A DNA stretch of 47,402 nucleotides from Steroidobacteraceae bacterium (GTDB lineage Bacteria; Pseudomonadota; Gammaproteobacteria; Steroidobacterales; Steroidobacteraceae). Below, piece after piece: positions 28,372 to 40,508 of this stretch; position 1 is the first letter of the stretch, and each line of letters starts with the position of its first letter. A program made the translations under genes and the position numbers. The stretch lies in contig JAQSWD010000028.1 in assembly GCA_029266835.1 (NCBI GenBank), positions 1-47,402 on the forward strand, read 5' to 3'. The notes under the pieces are model-generated. The model did not search any database, was not told the origin of the DNA, and saw only the letters and a list, made by a program, of their open reading frames with translations.

Positions 28372-28387
28372 TGTGAAGCGCATCACA
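28372..28387. promoter_or_regulatory. CRP/Clp-type binding site
   Basis: TGTGA-AGCGCA-TCACA, a perfect match to both half sites of the CRP consensus with 6-bp spacing. It stands 119 nt upstream of the ATG of the GGDEF gene in an otherwise empty 149-nt gap (28357-28505). In xanthomonads the CRP homologue Clp uses the same consensus and is inhibited by cyclic di-GMP. A possible -10 (TACGAT, 28471-28476) lies downstream but would put the site near -104, farther than usual. Confidence 0.65.
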
Positions 28388-28505
28388 CTTATGGAGTGGT
28401 GGCGCTGCCCGTCCGCATGACTCCGGCGACGCATCCGACGCCAGTCACAACCCCGGCGCACTCCGACAACTACGATCAGCGCCGGAGTCGTTCGTTTTAA
28501 ACACA

Positions 28506-31500
28506 ATGCCTATAAAGCGGGGAACATGCGGGGGATACTTGCGCGCCACCTTCGGCGCCCTCGGCCTCCTGTTCGCTGCGCCAACCTTCGCCGCTTCGCC
28601 GCTCAGCGTGCAGCGTTACAGCCTCGAAGAGGGTCTGTCGCAGCAGGCGGTGAATGCCATCGTGCAGGACAGCGAAGGTTTCATGTGGTTCGGCACCGAG
28701 GATGGCCTGAACCGCTTCGACGGCTACGAATTCCGGCAACTGCGCCACGATCGCAGTGACAGCAGCACCATTCCGAACGGCTTCATCGCCACGCTGGCCG
28801 CCAATGAAGATGGCGTGTGGATAGGCACGGATGGCGGCGGCGTCGTGTTCCGCAGCGCCCTCACCGGCGTGCTGGAATCGCCCGCCCCGCTGCGCGACGC
28901 CAGCGACCTGCAACGCGTACGCATGCTCACTCGCGATCGCCTTGGCCGGCTCTGGGTGGCCTCGCGCGACGGTGGCGTGGCCATCTTCGATGCACGCAGC
29001 GGCGAACTGCGTCGACTACGCCACTCGCCCACCGAGCCGAATTCGCTTTCGGACAACTCCACTTTCACCATCCTGCCGCTGCGCAACGGCGACACGTTGC
29101 TGGGCACCGCGCGCGGCCTCGACCGGCTCACGGCGGCCAATCTCGAAGTGGCACGTATCGATTTGCCCGCGGAACTGGCCGCTCGCGGCCAGGCGCTGCG
29201 CGTACGTGCGCTGGCCGAAACACCTGATGGCATTGTATGGGTGGGTACTGACAACGGCCTGGGCCGATACGACGCGCGCAACAACCTGTGGCGCGTCTAC
29301 AAGACGGCATCCGGCGCGCGAGCGGGCACCAGCTTGCCCGACAATCGCGTGCAGGCGCTGCTCATCGACAGCCAGGGGCGCCTGTGGGTGGGCACGATCC
29401 ATGGCCTTGCCTGGTTCGACGCCGCCTCGGATTCCTTTGCCAGCTACTTCCGCGACCAGGCGGAATCGCGCTCGCTGCCCGACGACTACATCGTTTCGCT
29501 GTTCGAAGATCGCGGCGGCTCGCTCTGGATAGGCACCAAGTCGGGCGGCCTCGCCAAGTGGAATCCGCGCACCTGGTCGTTCGGCCACTCCCGCGCCAGC
29601 GTCGAAGAAGGATTCACCGACCGCAACATCACCTCGTTCGCGGAAGACAAGCTGGGGCGCCTGTGGATCGGCACCTTCGGCGCCGGCATCAATCTCCTGG
29701 ACCGTGCCTCGGGCAAGGTCACACCCGTCCGTCACGCTCCTGGCCAGCGCGGTAGTTTGAGCGACGACCGTGTCATGGCGATGCTGGAAGGTTCCGGTGG
29801 CGAACTCTGGGTGGGCACCATGGGCGGTGGGCTCAACCGCATGGACCCGCGCACGCTGCGCGCCGAAGTATTCGCGCACGATCCCAGCGTGCCCACCAGC
29901 CTCGCGGCGCCGGGCGTCATGAGCCTGCTGGAAGTGGACGAACAACTCTGGGTGGGCACTTTCGGCGGCGGCATCTCCCGCCTCGACGCGCGCACCGGTC
30001 GATTCGAAAATCTCCGCGCCGGGCCCGAAGACGGCCTGCACCTGTCCAGCGGCCGCGTCACGGCGCTGGCGCGTGACCGCTCCGGCCACGTGTGGATAGG
30101 CACCGACGGCGGCGGCCTCAACGTCTGGGACTCGAAGACGCGCCGCATCTCGTATTACAAGCGCGACGCCAAACAACTCGACTCGCTGTCGGCCGACACC
30201 ATCTACTCCATCCTGGTCGACGACACCGGCGGCGTGTGGATCGGCACACGCGGCGGCGGCCTGGACCGCGTACTCAATCCCACCGAGGCGCCGAACGACC
30301 TGCGCTTCGCGAACTACTCCGAGGCGCAGGGCCTGCCCAACAACTCCGTCTACGGCCTGCGTGCCGACGGCACCGGCAACATCTGGATCAGCACCAACTT
30401 CGGCCTGGCCCGGCTGAATCCGAATTCGCCGGACTCGCGGCGGCCGACGGTGCAGCGCTTCCACCGCCTACATGGCCTGCAGGCCGAGGAATTCAACTTC
30501 GGCGCGCATTACCGCGACCGCAGCGGCAAGTTGTTCTTCGGCGGCGCCGCCGGGTTCAATTCCTTCTACCCGGAAGTGCTGGAATTCAACGAGCGTCCGC
30601 CGCGCGTGGTGCTCACGCAATTCCTCAAGCTCAACTCGCCCGGCTGGGCCGGCGTGCCCGAGGAACGCATCGAGCGGCTGCAGCTCTCACACAACGAAGA
30701 TGTGATCACGCTGAAGTTCGCCGCCCTCGACTTCGCCGATCCGCGCGCCAACCGCTACGAATACAAGCTCGACGGCTTCGACTCCGACTGGGTGCGTGCC
30801 GACGAGCGCCGCGCCGCCACTTACACCAACCTGCCCGGCGGCCAGTACGTGTTCCGCGTGCGCGCCAGCAACAGTGATGGCGTCTGGAGCACCCAGGACC
30901 TGGCGCTGCCCATAGAAGTGGCGCCCTCGCCCTGGCTCTCGCCTCTCGCCTTCGTTGCCTATTTCACGCTGGCCGCACTCACGCTGCTGGCGGTGTGGTA
31001 CGGGCAGCAGCGCCGACTTGCGCGCGCCGCCGCGTTACGCGCCGAACTCGAGCAGCAGGTCAGCGACCGCACCTTCGAGCTGGCGACTCGCAATCGCGAA
31101 CTCGAGGAAGCGAATCGCCGCCTGCAGATGGCCAGCCTCACGGACACGCTCACGGGTCTTGCGAACCGCCGCTATCTCATGGAGCAGTTCCCGAAGCTGA
31201 TCGCCGAGCGCAAAGCCAACATCGGCCTCGCCATCATGATCATCGATCTGGACGCGCTGAAGCCCATCAATGACCAGCACGGGCACGCGGCGGGCGATGA
31301 AGTCATCATGGAGGTCGCGCGCACGTTGCGCCAGGCGATCCGCCCCGATGACGTGCTCGCGCGCTGGGGCGGCGACGAATTCGTGGTGGTGGCGCAGGCC
31401 CAGCACGTGCAGCACGCCTGCATGCTGGCCGAACGCATTCGCGAACGCATCGCCAAGATGAAGTGCGTGTTGCCCAAGGGCGCCACGGTGCGCACCAGCT

Positions 31501-31805
31501 GCAGCATCGGCCTGACCTGCATGCCCTTCGTTCCGGGTAACGCCGACGCCGTGTCCTGGGAACATGCCATCAAGATCGCCGACCTCGCCCTGTATCGCGC
31601 CAAGCGCGGGCGCAATGCCTGGCGCGGGTGGTTCGGCACCGAACTCGTGTCCGCGCTGCAGTCGACCACACATCAGTCGGTCATCGCCGCGGTCGAAGCC
31701 AACGTGGATGGACTCATTGCCAGTGGTGTGATCATCGAAGACATGTCGACACGCGGCAGCGATGACACCGTGAATTCGCTGCGCATACTCCGGGAAGCCA
31801 GGTAA
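28506..31805 (+). CDS. Periplasmic beta-propeller sensor diguanylate cyclase (Reg_prop-Y_Y_Y-TM-GGDEF)
   Basis: A 1099-residue protein with a signal peptide (to about residue 29, PTFA-ASP). A long series of two-component-regulator propeller repeats follows (about 45-690), each like DSEGFMWFGTEDGLNRFD or DRSGHVWIGTDGGGLNVWD, forming probably two seven-bladed propellers. Next are a Y_Y_Y domain (about 725-808; YEYKLDGFDSDW, GQYVFRVRASN), one membrane helix (about 812-834), a coiled coil (LRAELEQQVSDRTFELATRN) and a GGDEF domain. The active motif GGDEF is at 955-959 and the inhibitory I-site RPDD at 946-949, so it should make cyclic di-GMP with product inhibition in response to a periplasmic ligand. 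No ribosome-binding site precedes the ATG. It is followed 3 nt later by an EAL gene. Confidence 0.95.
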   Translation: MPIKRGTCGGYLRATFGALGLLFAAPTFAASPLSVQRYSLEEGLSQQAVNAIVQDSEGFMWFGTEDGLNRFDGYEFRQLRHDRSDSSTIPNGFIATLAANEDGVWIGTDGGGVVFRSALTGVLESPAPLRDASDLQRVRMLTRDRLGRLWVASRDGGVAIFDARSGELRRLRHSPTEPNSLSDNSTFTILPLRNGDTLLGTARGLDRLTAANLEVARIDLPAELAARGQALRVRALAETPDGIVWVGTDNGLGRYDARNNLWRVYKTASGARAGTSLPDNRVQALLIDSQGRLWVGTIHGLAWFDAASDSFASYFRDQAESRSLPDDYIVSLFEDRGGSLWIGTKSGGLAKWNPRTWSFGHSRASVEEGFTDRNITSFAEDKLGRLWIGTFGAGINLLDRASGKVTPVRHAPGQRGSLSDDRVMAMLEGSGGELWVGTMGGGLNRMDPRTLRAEVFAHDPSVPTSLAAPGVMSLLEVDEQLWVGTFGGGISRLDARTGRFENLRAGPEDGLHLSSGRVTALARDRSGHVWIGTDGGGLNVWDSKTRRISYYKRDAKQLDSLSADTIYSILVDDTGGVWIGTRGGGLDRVLNPTEAPNDLRFANYSEAQGLPNNSVYGLRADGTGNIWISTNFGLARLNPNSPDSRRPTVQRFHRLHGLQAEEFNFGAHYRDRSGKLFFGGAAGFNSFYPEVLEFNERPPRVVLTQFLKLNSPGWAGVPEERIERLQLSHNEDVITLKFAALDFADPRANRYEYKLDGFDSDWVRADERRAATYTNLPGGQYVFRVRASNSDGVWSTQDLALPIEVAPSPWLSPLAFVAYFTLAALTLLAVWYGQQRRLARAAALRAELEQQVSDRTFELATRNRELEEANRRLQMASLTDTLTGLANRRYLMEQFPKLIAERKANIGLAIMIIDLDALKPINDQHGHAAGDEVIMEVARTLRQAIRPDDVLARWGGDEFVVVAQAQHVQHACMLAERIRERIAKMKCVLPKGATVRTSCSIGLTCMPFVPGNADAVSWEHAIKIADLALYRAKRGRNAWRGWFGTELVSALQSTTHQSVIAAVEANVDGLIASGVIIEDMSTRGSDDTVNSLRILREAR

Positions 31806-31808
31806 GAC

Positions 31809-33494
31809 ATGGAAGCCGACATCGCCCGCTCGTTACCGGACCTCGCGCTGATCGTGCGCCGGGACGGCATCGTCCTCTCCTGCCTGGGTGGCAACGCCGT
31901 GCGCGGACTGGACGCCATCGAGCAGCAGATTCCCGGCAGCCACATCAACGCGCTGTGGCCCGAATCCATTTCCGGGCACGTGCTCCAGACGGTGCGCCGC
32001 ATCCTCAAGACTCGCAAGCCCGCGCAGCAGCGTTACCAGGAAAGCGAGCTGTCGCTGGAAATGCGCTTCCAGGTGCAGGGTTTCGACCGCGTGCTGATCG
32101 TGTGCCGCGATCTCGGCCAGGGCGCCACTTCGAATGACTCAGGCCTGTACGAAAAGAACGCCGCATTGGGCACCAGCGCCATGCTGCCCCACCGCGACGG
32201 CTTCGAAAAATCCCTGCGTATGGCCCTCGACATGGCGGCCTTGCGCGAGGACAGCGTCGGTGTGGCGCTGATCCACATCGGCGGATACATCACCTATAAG
32301 CGCGTGTTCGACTCCGCGCTGGCCAACAAATTGCTCGAGGCGGCGGCCAAGGTCGTTGCCGAGCATCTGCCGGAAGGCCGTTCGAACGTGCCGCGGCTGG
32401 CGCGAGTTTCGGACGACGTCATCGGCGTGGTGCTGACCGACCTGCGCTCGCGCGCCGACGCGGATGGCGCCATCGGCGCCATCATGAAGGCACTCAAGTT
32501 CCCCGTGGAAATCGACGGGCAGATCTTCCAGCTCGCACCCCAGGCCGGCGTGACGCTGTCGGGCACCGACGGCGAACGCGCCGTCGAGCTCATCGAGCGT
32601 GCCCTGGCCACGCTGGATGCCGGCCGCCGCCAGGGCGAAGACCGCCTGGTGACTTTCTACTCGGACACCTTGCGCATCGCTTCGCTGACCCGGCTCGACT
32701 GGCAGCAGGAACTCACGCAGGCCATCCAGAAAGACGAACTCGAATTGCACTACCAGCCGCGGCTCACGCTGGCCACACGCGAGATCGTCGCCGTCGAGGC
32801 CTTGCTGCGCTGGAACCACAAGGTACGCGGCCTCGTGCCCACCTCCGAATTCCTGCCCATCGCCGAGCTCTCGGGCCTGTCCGTTCAGCTCGGGCGCTGG
32901 GTCCTGCGCCGCGCCTGCCGGGACCTGGCCATCCTCGCCGAGCGCGGCTTCCCCTCCATGCGGGTTTCGGTGAACGTGGGTCGCCAGTACCTGTCCGCCG
33001 AAAGTCTCGCCGAAGACGTGGCATCCGCCGCGCGCGAAGCCGGCATCGAACCTTCGCTTCTCGACCTGGAGATCACCGAACAGATGCTGTCCACGGGTCA
33101 TAGCGGGCTCGCCGCCCTGCACCAGCTGCGCGGCAAGGGCGTGCGCGTGTTCATCGACGACTTCGGCACGGGTTACGTGTCGCTGGGCAAGATGCGCAGC
33201 TCACCGCTGGATGGAATCCTGATCGACCGATCTTTCGTCGAAGAAGTGGGCCATGACCACGAAGCGCGCGCCGTTTGCCGCGCGGCGATTGCGCTGGGCC
33301 ATGCGTTCGGCTTGCGCATCGTCGCCGAGGGCATCGAGACCGAGGCGCAGGCGCAATTCCTGGTGGCCGAACAATGTCATGAAGGACAGGGCCACCTGTT
33401 CTGCCCGGCGACGCCACTCGCCAACCTGATCGATCGGATTCTCGTCGGCGCCAAGGATGCACCGGCTTCTGTTCAACGCGCCGCCGGCCGCTGA
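31809..33494 (+). CDS. EAL-domain cyclic-di-GMP protein with degenerate GGDEF and K-to-L active-site change
   Basis: A 561-residue cytoplasmic protein. The N-terminal PAS-like part (about 1-105; PDLALIVRRDGIVLSCLGGN) is followed by a degenerate GGDEF-like domain (about 125-300) with ARVSDDVIGVV at the usual GGDEF site, so no cyclase activity is expected. The C-terminal EAL domain (about 310-548) has E330-A-L, N389, E421 in LEITEQ, D450-D451 in DDFGTG, E507 and Q527. The lysine of the K-x-D motif is Leu471 (ILIDRSF). That lysine helps activate water in active EAL enzymes, so hydrolysis is probably impaired while ligand binding may remain. The gene lies 3 nt behind the diguanylate cyclase gene in one operon. 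Confidence 0.94.
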   Translation: MEADIARSLPDLALIVRRDGIVLSCLGGNAVRGLDAIEQQIPGSHINALWPESISGHVLQTVRRILKTRKPAQQRYQESELSLEMRFQVQGFDRVLIVCRDLGQGATSNDSGLYEKNAALGTSAMLPHRDGFEKSLRMALDMAALREDSVGVALIHIGGYITYKRVFDSALANKLLEAAAKVVAEHLPEGRSNVPRLARVSDDVIGVVLTDLRSRADADGAIGAIMKALKFPVEIDGQIFQLAPQAGVTLSGTDGERAVELIERALATLDAGRRQGEDRLVTFYSDTLRIASLTRLDWQQELTQAIQKDELELHYQPRLTLATREIVAVEALLRWNHKVRGLVPTSEFLPIAELSGLSVQLGRWVLRRACRDLAILAERGFPSMRVSVNVGRQYLSAESLAEDVASAAREAGIEPSLLDLEITEQMLSTGHSGLAALHQLRGKGVRVFIDDFGTGYVSLGKMRSSPLDGILIDRSFVEEVGHDHEARAVCRAAIALGHAFGLRIVAEGIETEAQAQFLVAEQCHEGQGHLFCPATPLANLIDRILVGAKDAPASVQRAAGR

Positions 33495-33668
33495 CGTGCC
33501 TTCCCCGGAAGCACTCCCGGGTTGACATAGCTCACGGATTTGACCGCCCCTTATTAGACGCTCGTCACATTTCCCGCGTGCGCGAGATCACACACGCACG
33601 GTCCTGAATCGCCCTTCCAAACTTTAATGGCGTCGTTCGCAGCAGCGGACTGGGGCCAATCAAGGGGC

Positions 33669-35822
33669 GTGAAGTTGAAAGGTGTGATCAAGGTTTCCGT
33701 GGCATCCGCCGCGGTATTGGCGATTCTCTGTTCCTGTTCGACCACCGCGCCGGCCGAGCCGGTGACGGTCGCGCCGGCCGCAATGCCGGTTGAAACGGGC
33801 GATTCGCGCAGTTATATCGTGGAAGCCGGGACCACCGACCTCGCCGCGCAGGCCGTTCAGGCCGCGGGTGGCCGCGTCGTCTCGCGCCTGGGCGTCATCG
33901 ACGCCGTCGAAGCCAACCTCACCCACAACCAGCACGCGCGCGTGCTGCGCACCGCCGGAATCAAGCAGGTCACCGTCAACGCCACGGTCATGACCCAGGC
34001 CGCGGCCCATGTTCGCGACAGTTTCGAGAACAGCTCGTTCTCCAACAACGATGGTTCGCATCGCTGGTGGGGCGACTGGATCGAGCAGAACGACGACAAC
34101 GCTCCCTGGAACGGCAAGGTCACCATCGGCTGGGGCGAGAAGACCGGAAAGCACATGCTGGTCGGCGCGAACGGCACGGTGTATCGCCGTGCGGCCACCC
34201 CATCGAGCTCTGCGACCGTCACGCTCAAACTCAAGTACCGCCGGGTCGGCCTCGAGAGTGGCGAATACCTCGCCATCCAGGCCAGCCGGAATGGCGGCGC
34301 GAGTTGGACCGAAGTCGGCCGCATCGGCGCGGGCAGCGACAACGTGTTCGTGGCGAAGAGCTACAGCATCTCCGCCTACAAGGGCCGCAACACCGCCATT
34401 CGTTTCGTTGGCGCGATGAACGAGAACTACCCCAACGACTACGTGGCTCTCGATGACGTCGAGCTCTCGTACACCACGACTTATGGCGAGGGCGACCCCG
34501 TCCCCGTGGACGTGAACACCAGGCGCCTGCATGACGCAGGCATCCGCGCGCGCGACGTGGGCGTGGCGGTGATCGACACCGGCTACTGGAAGCTGGACTC
34601 GCTGGACAGGAACTCCAACGGCGAGGGCCGCGTGGCCTCCCAGTACGACGCCATCCGCAATGTCGTGGACAGCAGCTGGTCCTCGGTGTCCACCGACACC
34701 ACCGGACACGGTACGCATGTCACCAGCCTCATCGCGAGCAGTCGCAGGAACAGTGGCGGCTACTACTACGGGGTGGCTCCCGACGCGCGGATCATTTCGA
34801 TCAAGGCCTTCGGTGAAGATGGCGCGAGCACCTATGCGACGGTGATCCGCGCCATCGACTACGTGATCACCAACAAGAATCCGCTCGCGATCCGCGTGCT
34901 CAATCTTTCGCTAGGGGCCCAGGCGCGTTCGCGCTATTGGGACGATCCGCTCAACAAAGCCGTGATGCGCGCCTGGCAATCCGGCATCGTCGTCGTCGTA
35001 TCAGCGGGTAATAGCGGACCGCTGCCTCAGACCGTGGGTGTACCGGGAAATGTCCCGTACGTGATCACGGTCGGCGCGATGACGGACAATTACACCACCA
35101 GCAAGAACGATGACCGCCTGGCTTCGTTCTCGGCCACGGGGCCGACCTTCGAAGGCTTCGTGAAGCCCGACCTGGTCGCGCCCGGCGGCCATCTCTGGGG
35201 CTTCATGGCGACGTATCACAAGATCGCCGTGGACCGTCCTACCTACATGAACAGTGGCGACTTCTTCACCATGTCCGGCACTTCGCAGGCGGCCGCGGTG
35301 GTCTCGGGCGTCGCCGCCCTGCTCATCGGGCAGAATCCCGGGCTCACACCCGACCAGGTGAAGTGCCGCATCATCGCCAGCGGCAAACCCGCCGTGGATT
35401 CCAAGGGCAAGCTGGCTTACAGCGTGTTGCAGCAAGGCACCGGACTGGTCGACGCTGAACGTGCGCTTTATGGCACCGTCAACGATTGCGCCAACCGGGG
35501 TCTCGACATCTCCGCGGACCTCGCCGGCACCAAACACTTCATGGGCAGTGTCCGCCAGCGGGCCGATGGCACGTTCACCGTCAGCACGCCGAACGGCCCG
35601 CTCAACGAACAGGGTTATCTGTGGAACAGCGGATACCTGTGGAACTCCGGATATCTGTGGGCGAATGGTTACCTGTGGGCCAACGGGTACCTGTGGAACA
35701 GCGGGTATCTCTGGGCAAACGGTTACGACATCCCGTGGGTGGACGGTTACCCCGCCAACATCGGCAGCTCGGTGGGCAACGCCAGCTCCATGTCGATCAA
35801 CTTCTGGGTCAACCAGGAATAA
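33669..35822 (+). CDS. Exported subtilisin-like (S8) protease with jelly-roll insert and C-terminal GYLW hexapeptide repeats
   Basis: 717 residues from GTG 33669. A signal sequence with lipobox-like LCSC (Cys23) suggests an exported, perhaps lipidated protein. An I9-like propeptide (SYIVEAGTTDLAAQAVQAAGG to about residue 115) follows. Then comes a beta-rich insert of about 155 residues (SFENSSFSNNDGSHRWWGDW to YPNDYVALDDVELSY) resembling MAM or CBM-type jelly rolls. The catalytic domain has Asp303 (VIDTGY), His347 (GHGTHV), oxyanion Asn in VVSAGNSG and Ser539 (MSGTSQAAAV). The tail holds six tandem GYLW(NS or AN) units at residues 649-684, then GYDIPW. An ATG at 33627 would add 14 residues before the signal and is less likely. 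AAGGGG stands close before the GTG. The 33495-33668 stretch holds no gene, and only a weak CGTGC-N6-TCACA half-site (33577-33592) was noted. Confidence 0.9.
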   Translation: MKLKGVIKVSVASAAVLAILCSCSTTAPAEPVTVAPAAMPVETGDSRSYIVEAGTTDLAAQAVQAAGGRVVSRLGVIDAVEANLTHNQHARVLRTAGIKQVTVNATVMTQAAAHVRDSFENSSFSNNDGSHRWWGDWIEQNDDNAPWNGKVTIGWGEKTGKHMLVGANGTVYRRAATPSSSATVTLKLKYRRVGLESGEYLAIQASRNGGASWTEVGRIGAGSDNVFVAKSYSISAYKGRNTAIRFVGAMNENYPNDYVALDDVELSYTTTYGEGDPVPVDVNTRRLHDAGIRARDVGVAVIDTGYWKLDSLDRNSNGEGRVASQYDAIRNVVDSSWSSVSTDTTGHGTHVTSLIASSRRNSGGYYYGVAPDARIISIKAFGEDGASTYATVIRAIDYVITNKNPLAIRVLNLSLGAQARSRYWDDPLNKAVMRAWQSGIVVVVSAGNSGPLPQTVGVPGNVPYVITVGAMTDNYTTSKNDDRLASFSATGPTFEGFVKPDLVAPGGHLWGFMATYHKIAVDRPTYMNSGDFFTMSGTSQAAAVVSGVAALLIGQNPGLTPDQVKCRIIASGKPAVDSKGKLAYSVLQQGTGLVDAERALYGTVNDCANRGLDISADLAGTKHFMGSVRQRADGTFTVSTPNGPLNEQGYLWNSGYLWNSGYLWANGYLWANGYLWNSGYLWANGYDIPWVDGYPANIGSSVGNASSMSINFWVNQE
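35613..35720 (+). repeat. Six tandem 18-bp units encoding GYLW(NS/AN)
   Basis: Units read GYLWNS, GYLWNS, GYLWAN, GYLWAN, GYLWNS, GYLWAN. A seventh, diverged GYDIPW follows at 35721. Codons differ among copies (TAT/TAC, GGT/GGA/GGG, AAC/AAT), so the peptide, rather than the DNA, is what is kept. Confidence 0.95.
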
Positions 35823-35896
35823 CGAACGACCGGCAAGTTCGCGAAGACGAACTACTCGCGTCCGAAACAATACGGGCGTGTGCAACAAGAAAAATC

Positions 35897-35930
35897 GGGG
35901 GCTGGAATCTTCCAGCCCCTTCATTTTTTA
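35897..35930. terminator. Bidirectional intrinsic terminator
   Basis: GGGGCTGGAA-TC-TTCCAGCCCC (35898-35919) is a perfect 10-bp stem. It is followed on the plus strand by TTCATTTTTT, and on the minus strand by CGATTTTTCTTG. It lies between the convergent protease and tryptophan dioxygenase genes and can stop transcription from both. The rest of 35823-36000 shows no gene. Confidence 0.92.
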
Positions 35931-36000
35931 CTTGAAACTTTTCACTTGAAATTAAACCGGTATACCATTGATTTAACTGGAGCAAGTTTGCCGATCGGGA

Positions 36001-36840
36001 CTACATCGACGTTCTGACGTGCCAGAGTTCGGGGAAGAACTTCAGTTCGAGTGCCTTGGCCAGATACGACACCCCACCCGTGCCGCCCGTCCCGGGCTTG
36101 TAGCCGATGACACGCTCGACTGTCTTGAGGTGATGGAAACGCCAGAGCTGGAACTTCTGGTCGAGGTCGGTGAGCCTCTCGGCCATCTCGTACAGATCCC
36201 AGTCCTTCTCGGCATTGTGGTACACGGCCAGCCACGCGGCCGTGACCGCCTTGGATGCGGTGTACGGCTCCGAATAATCGCGCGCCAGCAGCTCTTCGGG
36301 GATCCCATAGCCGCGACGCGACAGCAATCGCAGCACCTCGTCGTACAGTGAAGGCGCGTTGAGCGCGCGCTCCAGCTTTTCGTGGTTGGCGGGGTCGCGC
36401 TTGTGGACCGCGACGACGTCGCGGTTCTTGTTGCCCAGCAAGAACTCCAGCATCCGGTATTGATATGACTGGAAGCCCGACGAGCGGCCCAGTGTATTGC
36501 GAAATGCCGAGTACTCGAACGGCGTGAGCGTGGACAACACGCTCCAGGCGCCCAGCAGTTCTTCCTGAAGCCGCGATATACGCGCCAGCATCTTGAACGA
36601 GGGGTCGAGGTTGTCGCGCCGCACGCATTCGAACACCGCGTTGAGCTCGTGCAGGAACAGGCGCATCCACAGCTCCGAGACCTGGTGGACGATGATGAAC
36701 AACATCTCGTCCTGCTCGATGGAATTCGGCTTCTGCGCATCCAGCAGCTTGTTCAGCTGCAGGTATTCGCCATAGGACTGGGAGGTGCCCAGGTCCCAGT
36801 GCACGGGTTCGTTCTTGAGATCGACCTTGTTGTCAGCCAT
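36001..36840 (-). CDS. kynA: Tryptophan 2,3-dioxygenase
   Basis: A 279-residue heme enzyme opening the indole ring to N-formylkynurenine, the first step of the kynurenine pathway. Conserved parts are YGEYLQLNKLLDAQ, FIIVHQVSELWMR with the distal His52, FREQ-like region SGFQSYQYRMLEFLLGN, FHHLKTVERVIG with the proximal heme His, and GTGGTGGVSYL. Length matches the Xanthomonas enzyme class. ATG 36840 is chosen because the longer open frame upstream runs through the YgjP-like gene. It is the last gene of a long leftward run, 5 nt behind that gene. No other kynurenine genes are in the window. Confidence 0.97.
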   Translation of the reverse strand: MADNKVDLKNEPVHWDLGTSQSYGEYLQLNKLLDAQKPNSIEQDEMLFIIVHQVSELWMRLFLHELNAVFECVRRDNLDPSFKMLARISRLQEELLGAWSVLSTLTPFEYSAFRNTLGRSSGFQSYQYRMLEFLLGNKNRDVVAVHKRDPANHEKLERALNAPSLYDEVLRLLSRRGYGIPEELLARDYSEPYTASKAVTAAWLAVYHNAEKDWDLYEMAERLTDLDQKFQLWRFHHLKTVERVIGYKPGTGGTGGVSYLAKALELKFFPELWHVRTSM

Positions 36841-36845
36841 CGTGA

Positions 36846-40504
<3,659 letters not shown>

Positions 40505-40508
<4 letters not shown>

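Noticed and set aside
28680-30280. Many similar segments at about 120-150 bp spacing
   Set aside because: They are the recurring WIGT-type blades of the beta-propeller domain, explained by the protein fold.
29016-30464. A 482-codon open frame antisense to the propeller cyclase
   Set aside because: It mirrors the repeated coding pattern of the propeller domain and shows no domain, signal or start context of its own.
33522-33557. TTGACA as a promoter for the S8 protease
   Set aside because: The best -10-like word (TATTAG) is 24 nt away, too far for a sigma70 promoter.
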